Position numbers and translations under genes: made by a program. Positions 59,631-64,000 of a DNA stretch of 64,000 nucleotides are shown piece after piece. Position 1 is the first letter of the stretch. Each line of letters begins with the position of its first letter. The DNA comes from Dastarcus helophoroides (lineage: Eukaryota; Arthropoda; Insecta; Coleoptera; Bothrideridae): contig CM053327.1 of assembly GCA_028583605.1 (NCBI GenBank), forward strand, positions 38,163,626 through 38,227,625, in the 5' to 3' direction. A model generated the notes under the pieces. It worked only from the letters and a program-made list of their open reading frames with translations, was not told the DNA's origin and made no database searches.

Positions 59631-60451
59631 TCGCAATTTGGAAGACTGTCGTCATTATCTTCGGATGATTCGGCGATGGTGGAAATGGCGGCGTCGCTTC
59701 CATAATCGACCTCCTCCCTGCTGGTCAGGTTGTTTTCCAATAGAGATTTGGCCGTCAGCAACACTTGATCTTTGTCTGGCTGATTTTTCTCCAAAGCGAA
59801 GTCGACGACTGGCCACCTGGATGCAGCCTTCGGTACTTTCGGAGGTGGCGGCGGCGGCGGTTGCTTCTTAATTATCTGGGCCGTTAGGACGCGTTTTCTG
59901 GTCTCGCTGCTTAACTTGATCGGGTTTGTCTTGAAGGGACAATGTTGCTGAAGGGCTAAATCCAACCATAAGAGGACGCGGTCGGTTAGGTGATTGTCTT
60001 CGGGGGCGGCCACCCTCCGTTCAACGTCAATTAGAGCCGCTAGGTTCTCCGTTTTGTTCGATTTGACGAAGCGAGCATACGGGGCGCGATTTGAGATGAT
60101 CTTGGGGGCGACGAAATCGACTTCTTTGTTGATGTTTTTGGTTTTGAGGGTGCCCCCCGGTATAACGTCGATGGTGACTGTTTTCGTCGGGTCTTTGGGC
60201 GAGCAAGTTTTCGCTCGTTTCAATTTAGACGTTCTGCGGAAGCTCTGTATGTCTTGGGCGAGAATTTTCAAGCTCGGTATTTGCAAGGTTGGACTTACGA
60301 TGGCGGTCCGAGGGCGACGCTGGGGCTTACGCTTTGGAGTTCTAAGTGATCGGGACGTCGGTTCCTCGTTCAGAAGAAAGTGATGGTGGCCATCCTTCCA
60401 TGTGGTTCTGACGAAAAGCGGTCTTTTGCTCGATTCCCAGTGAGTCACCAT
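59498..60451 (-). CDS. unrecognised 317-residue basic protein, antisense in Vwa8 intron
   Basis: I do not recognise the family. It starts at a true ATG (MVTHWESSKRPLFVRTTWKD) and is one exon. It is much richer in G+C than its surroundings, which argues for a real gene. Residues 1-85 are basic with Ser/Thr/Pro (SLRTPKRKPQRRPRTA); a more ordered middle (NLAALIDVERRVAAPEDNHL, LLWLDLALQQH) follows; then a run of seven prolines (KKQPPPPPPPKVPK), an acidic stretch (SSEDNDDSLPNCERC) and a Ser/Lys end with CERC and SNCSSF. No signal peptide or membrane segment is seen. Its 3' end is the last unit of the adjacent tandem array. It could instead be a residual exon, but the length and composition favour a gene. 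Confidence 0.6.
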   Translation of the reverse strand: MVTHWESSKRPLFVRTTWKDGHHHFLLNEEPTSRSLRTPKRKPQRRPRTAIVSPTLQIPSLKILAQDIQSFRRTSKLKRAKTCSPKDPTKTVTIDVIPGGTLKTKNINKEVDFVAPKIISNRAPYARFVKSNKTENLAALIDVERRVAAPEDNHLTDRVLLWLDLALQQHCPFKTNPIKLSSETRKRVLTAQIIKKQPPPPPPPKVPKAASRWPVVDFALEKNQPDKDQVLLTAKSLLENNLTSREEVDYGSDAAISTIAESSEDNDDSLPNCERCASSKRQLHIFMPSLPKKKSECGSSVLSSNCSSFLRENKCGQ

Positions 60452-60572
60452 TGTTATTAAGGGGGCGAATTTGGGTTTTTCGTAAACGGACGCGCTCTGG
60501 ATTTAATTTTATGATCTTAGCACAATGACATGTTCGATTGATTAGACGACGGTTTAGCACGCGAGCGGAGAA

Positions 60573-60818
60573 ATGGGGACAGGCACGACCGCTCTCTGGG
60601 ACAATTCGAAGAAAATAAACGGAAACTTAGAAACCACACTTCAGATGTGGAACCGCTTGGCACACGATATGGGAGGAATTTGCGCGTTGTCGAGTGACAA
60701 CCTTTTAACAAAGAGATCAAAAAGATTAAAGCTGCCCCAAATTCCATTCATTGGGGGCATTGTTAGGATGCAGCAAAAAATATTCCAAAGTCGTAACATT
60801 TCACGTGGAAAAATATAA
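60573..60818 (+). CDS. small ORF, 81 residues, unrecognised
   Basis: ATG 60573 begins MGTGTTALWDNSKKINGNLE; it ends at 60818 in a basic tail (RSKRLKLPQIPF, RNISRGKI). It starts 121 bp from the start of the minus-strand gene at 60451, a head-to-head pair that might share a promoter. No domain, signal peptide or membrane segment. It may be a first exon or chance. Confidence 0.3.
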   Translation: MGTGTTALWDNSKKINGNLETTLQMWNRLAHDMGGICALSSDNLLTKRSKRLKLPQIPFIGGIVRMQQKIFQSRNISRGKI

Positions 60819-63475
60819 AAATATCGACATTTACAAACTTTAGCATTTTATCGTAATTTAGTCGGCGACAATTTCCGAAGTAATTTGTTGCACGCAAGAG
60901 TGTAATTTATTACCAATTACAGTTGGGAACTTGGAAACATTAAAATTAATTTTCACAAACGCACAGGAGGCGCTGAAAAAACGTATCATATTTTAAAATG
61001 TTGTCTGCGTCAAAGTCTAGGTCTAGGGGCCCTCCCGACGTGTTAATTTATTAATAAAGTGCATTAATAAATTACTGTCATCAATTAGACCGAGGCGTGG
61101 AAAATTGATCCCATTTTTGATATCGCTAAATAATTACTGCAGCACCGCACATATTTCTATTACATGAAACTATTATTTACTCCAGCCTCAAGGACAATTT
61201 ACGCGGACATAAAATATTTAAAGCAACCACTGGGTTGACAACTTCCCGCCGTATTTCTTTTAATTTCTGCAACTTATCCCCCTTTGAAAGCAACTAATTT
61301 AAAGTTTGCCTCAGTTTTTTGTAAATTTAAAAATCGGATTATATTCGTGTCAATTTGAAATTCACCTGAAGTTGAAAATTCGCTTCAATTTTAAATCGTG
61401 TCAGTGTGGAATCTCATCAGTTTGAAATTCGTATCGGTTTAAAATTTAGATTTATTTTAAAATTCACACCAGGTTGAAAATCACTTATAGAAATTCACGT
61501 CAATCGTTTTAAGATCGCATTTTAAAAATCGCGCCAATATCAAGCTTAATTCAAAATCACATTGGCCTCGTTAAAACATGTCCGTCAATTTCTAAATCTG
61601 CTCCGACTGGGATTAGTGGATTTTATTTGGGTATTATCTCACTGGCGCATTTAAATTCAGCGCCTCTGATGAGTTTGAATTTCGCCAATGGCGTCGCCTT
61701 AAAAATCGAAGCGTGTTTTTGTTTCTACCCGAGACTTCCCGAAGATCAAAAACACTGGCTAACGATGCTTTTTCATATTTTAACTAGTGCGACCGTATTA
61801 ATAATTATGAAGATAGATTTATACGTAGATTACGAAGATTTAATAATGCATAAGTGCCGGCCGATTCTGTCGTATATTTGGATGCGTTCCGTTGACACAC
61901 TCGCTAATTCGCAGGTTAAGGAATTTGGAATTTGAAAATGGCGCTAGCAGTGATAAAATGCACGCCAATCGGAGATAAAAGGCACCAGCATTGGGAAATC
62001 TGTGATAAAATTGATAAATAACTTGGAATTTCTCAGATAAACATTTAGGGTGGGTTATTAATTTCAATATTATTCATTCAAAGTTTTGTTTTCGTCAAAT
62101 CAATGGGAAGAATTTACATGGCGGAATGCGCCTAATAAAACCAAAAACTAAACATTTACTCACCATATCCCGACATAACGCGACGCCTGATGCATCTCCG
62201 TAAATCCAAGGGAAAATTAACACAACACTACTGAATTAACACGCAAATATCACAAGCTAGAACCTACTAAATGAAAAATGAGATTCGAATTAGCAGTGTT
62301 TTTTGACAGTTACCATAGAAAGTCTTAACTGATAACTGCCAACCTAAACTTAAAATAATATTAAGAATCGAGTGTTCGCTAATGTCATTTTGAAATTTAA
62401 CTTCATTAGTTTGTATTAGCAGAAATTACTTCGATACTTAAGAAAAAAAATTTAACATTTTGGCAAATAAATGATATTTTTAACCCTTACTTTGTGAAAT
62501 TGTTCAATATTCATCACTAATAAAATAAATTTAACTAAAATATCTAAATTCTATGACATGATCTAAGACATTATCGGACCAAGTCTACGATATTGAAAAG
62601 CGAACGTAACAGACGCTTAACGTTAAAATGTCAAGATTTAATTGCCAATTGTCAAAATTATTTTAAAATAACAACGAAAATTTTTATTTTAAAAGCGGGA
62701 TTTCGATTTGAGAAGTAGTTAATTCGGTGTCTTAATAAATGTCATTTTAATTTTTATATATCCAAAAATAATTCTCCAAATGCATTTTCCATTAAATTAA
62801 TAGATGACGTATAAAAAATGCATTAAAATTTTCTCAACCTAACTAGAATGAATTAATATTTCCTCTTTGACGACAAATCGAAAAGTCGTTCTCGTTTCTT
62901 TGACACGCAACTTTGGAATTTTTATTAGCGTTATGCTCCATCGTTAATCCGATACTTTAATCAGTCTCCTGATGAATGGGACCGAATCGAATCCCATAAT
63001 TAACTCGCAGCGTTGTCATCTACACCCAACAATACGTACTCGTGTCAATGGAACGTCAACCCCGTTTCGAGCCGGGGGCGGTTCGCAATAACAACCACGA
63101 TTATATCTTATTTCAATCCAATTTTCCCCACTGGATGTGTGTTCGGTAAAAGTCATTTTAAGTGAATCGACGATTACTGCTTTCGTTCGTGCAATTACAC
63201 AATGTGAGTTTCCAAACTATTTTCACTATTGATAATGGGGAGAAATCACGAGATTTTCACCAGCTCCTTCGAAATAAAATAGGAACGATGGTTCATGAGG
63301 CGTTTTGTTCTATTTTTTTACGCGAACTGTTAGGGAAAATTCTGTCCGATTTTTGTAATGACATGAATATTGAAGTAATTTTTGTTAGGTAACTTCTTCA
63401 GTGTTTAATGTGGAAAAAATATTATTATTTAAATAAATAAACATTATTGACAAATTTCTAAATTAAAAATTATGT
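60819..63475. other. AT-rich region without a supported gene
   Basis: 61320-61580 carries a worn repeat of AATTCGTGTCAGTTTGAAAT-like words about 25-35 bp apart. A frame at 61669-61935 from an ATG (MSLNFANGVALKIEACFCF) has a hydrophobic stretch but no recognisable family. The rest shows nothing further to me. Confidence 0.4.
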
Positions 63476-64000
63476 TGTTCTCTTTTCTCCTTTTTTCTCA
63501 TCTCTTCCCTTCTCTTTTCCCCTTTTTTCTTCTCTTATTTTCTCTTCTTTTCCATGCTCTGCTCTTCGCTTCCCATCTCTTCTCTTCTCTTCCCATCTCT
63601 TCTTTTCTCTACTCTTCCCTACCTTTCTCTCCTCTTCCTTTCTTTTCCTATTTCTTCTCTTCTCTGTTCATTCCTTCTCTTCTTTGGGCTTCCCTTCCCA
63701 TCTCTTCTCTTTCCAGCTTTTCCCTTCCCATCTCTTCTCTTTCCTTCTTTTGTCTTCTCTTCTCTTCTTTGGGCTTCTCTTCCCTTCTCTTCTCTTTCCA
63801 CCTCTTCTCTTCCCTTCTCTTCTCTACTCTTCTATTCTATTCTTTTCCCTTCCCATCCTTTCCCATCTCTTCTCTTTCTACTCTTCCCTACCTTTTTCTT
63901 CTCTTCCCTTCTTTTCCTTTTTCTTCTGTTTCTTCTTTTGTCTTCTATTCTCTGCTCTTCCCTTCTCTTCTTTGGGCTTCCATCTCTTCTCTTTCCGCCT
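63476..64000. repeat. CT-rich (TTCTC)-type degenerate microsatellite, runs off the window
   Basis: Words CCCATCTCTTCTCTTC and TTTGGGCTTCTCTTCCC repeat irregularly. Composition is close to the degenerate middle of the array at 25820-26160, but this one lies outside any gene seen here. Confidence 0.88.

Noticed and set aside
59994..60383. 129-residue plus-strand frame
   Set aside because: Mirror of the longer, ATG-started minus-strand gene at 59498-60451.
61627..61935. 102-residue frame with a hydrophobic stretch
   Set aside because: It starts at TTG; the inner ATG at 61669 gives 88 residues with no family, splice signals or composition change.
62960..62990. A further CTGATGA as a possible hammerhead
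   Set aside because: The downstream base run is GAATC, not GAAA, and no stem II or stem I pairing forms.
63162..63392. 76-residue frame
   Set aside because: It has no ATG start (GTG), no domain and lies in ordinary AT-rich DNA.

Overview
The window is insect nuclear DNA, very AT-rich and about two thirds repeats. The insect call rests on nine divergent ionotropic receptors (IRs), a receptor family confined to protostomes and expanded in insects, on spliceosomal introns with GT/AG ends, on hAT, Helitron and Mutator-type short elements, and on solo LTRs. A beetle is my best guess, but nothing here settles the order.

Layout. 1-8.3 kb: a broken IR fragment (minus), a retroelement remnant with two hammerhead ribozymes, a 3.9-kb hAT-like element with an 8-bp target duplication, then an IR (minus). 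8.5-16.8 kb: satellites only (a ~320-bp AT-rich array, a ~150-bp-arm palindrome, a GGATCCCGGGATCC minisatellite, a 20-bp AAACGTTT-bearing minisatellite with higher-order structure). 16.8-18.6 kb: a frameshifted IR (minus). 18.9-22.8 kb: a second hAT-like element, inverted relative to the first, holding a 412-bp Helitron. 23.8-32.5 kb: a four-exon IR whose second intron is almost entirely a (TTCTC)n/(CTCTC)n array, then two convergent single-exon IR paralogues. 33.2-37.1 kb: 7-mer satellites (ATTCAAG, ATTCAAA, ATTCTAA). 38.2-39.9 kb: a multiply frameshifted IR. 40.3-44.1 and 48.7-52.3 kb: (AACCAAA)-type satellite on either side of two solo LTRs and a three-exon IR. 52.2-54.0 kb: a single-exon IR whose frame runs into the satellite. 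54.6-57.0 kb: the first five exons of Vwa8. 57.7-60.8 kb: a ~113-135-bp tandem array that overlaps the 3' end of an unrecognised antisense gene, then a small divergent ORF. 60.8-64 kb: AT-rich DNA ending in another CT-rich microsatellite.

The IRs fall into three sets by sequence. Set A (1-1013, 28258-30079, 30754-32547, 38183-39937) shares the WGRIF/YPHDIDTFTFC signature. Set B is 16815-18602 and 52166-53968. The other three (6555-8324, 23838-27334, 46027-48582) are single, and two of these have introns. IRs of this kind are normally chemosensory ligand-gated cation channels working with co-receptors encoded elsewhere; Vwa8 is a mitochondrial AAA+ ATPase unrelated to that task.

Many genes carry single-base frameshifts. 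Because conserved Vwa8 has one too, part of this damage is probably consensus error in the assembly rather than gene decay. Exon joins, family calls and repeat ends were read by eye; no alignment was run.
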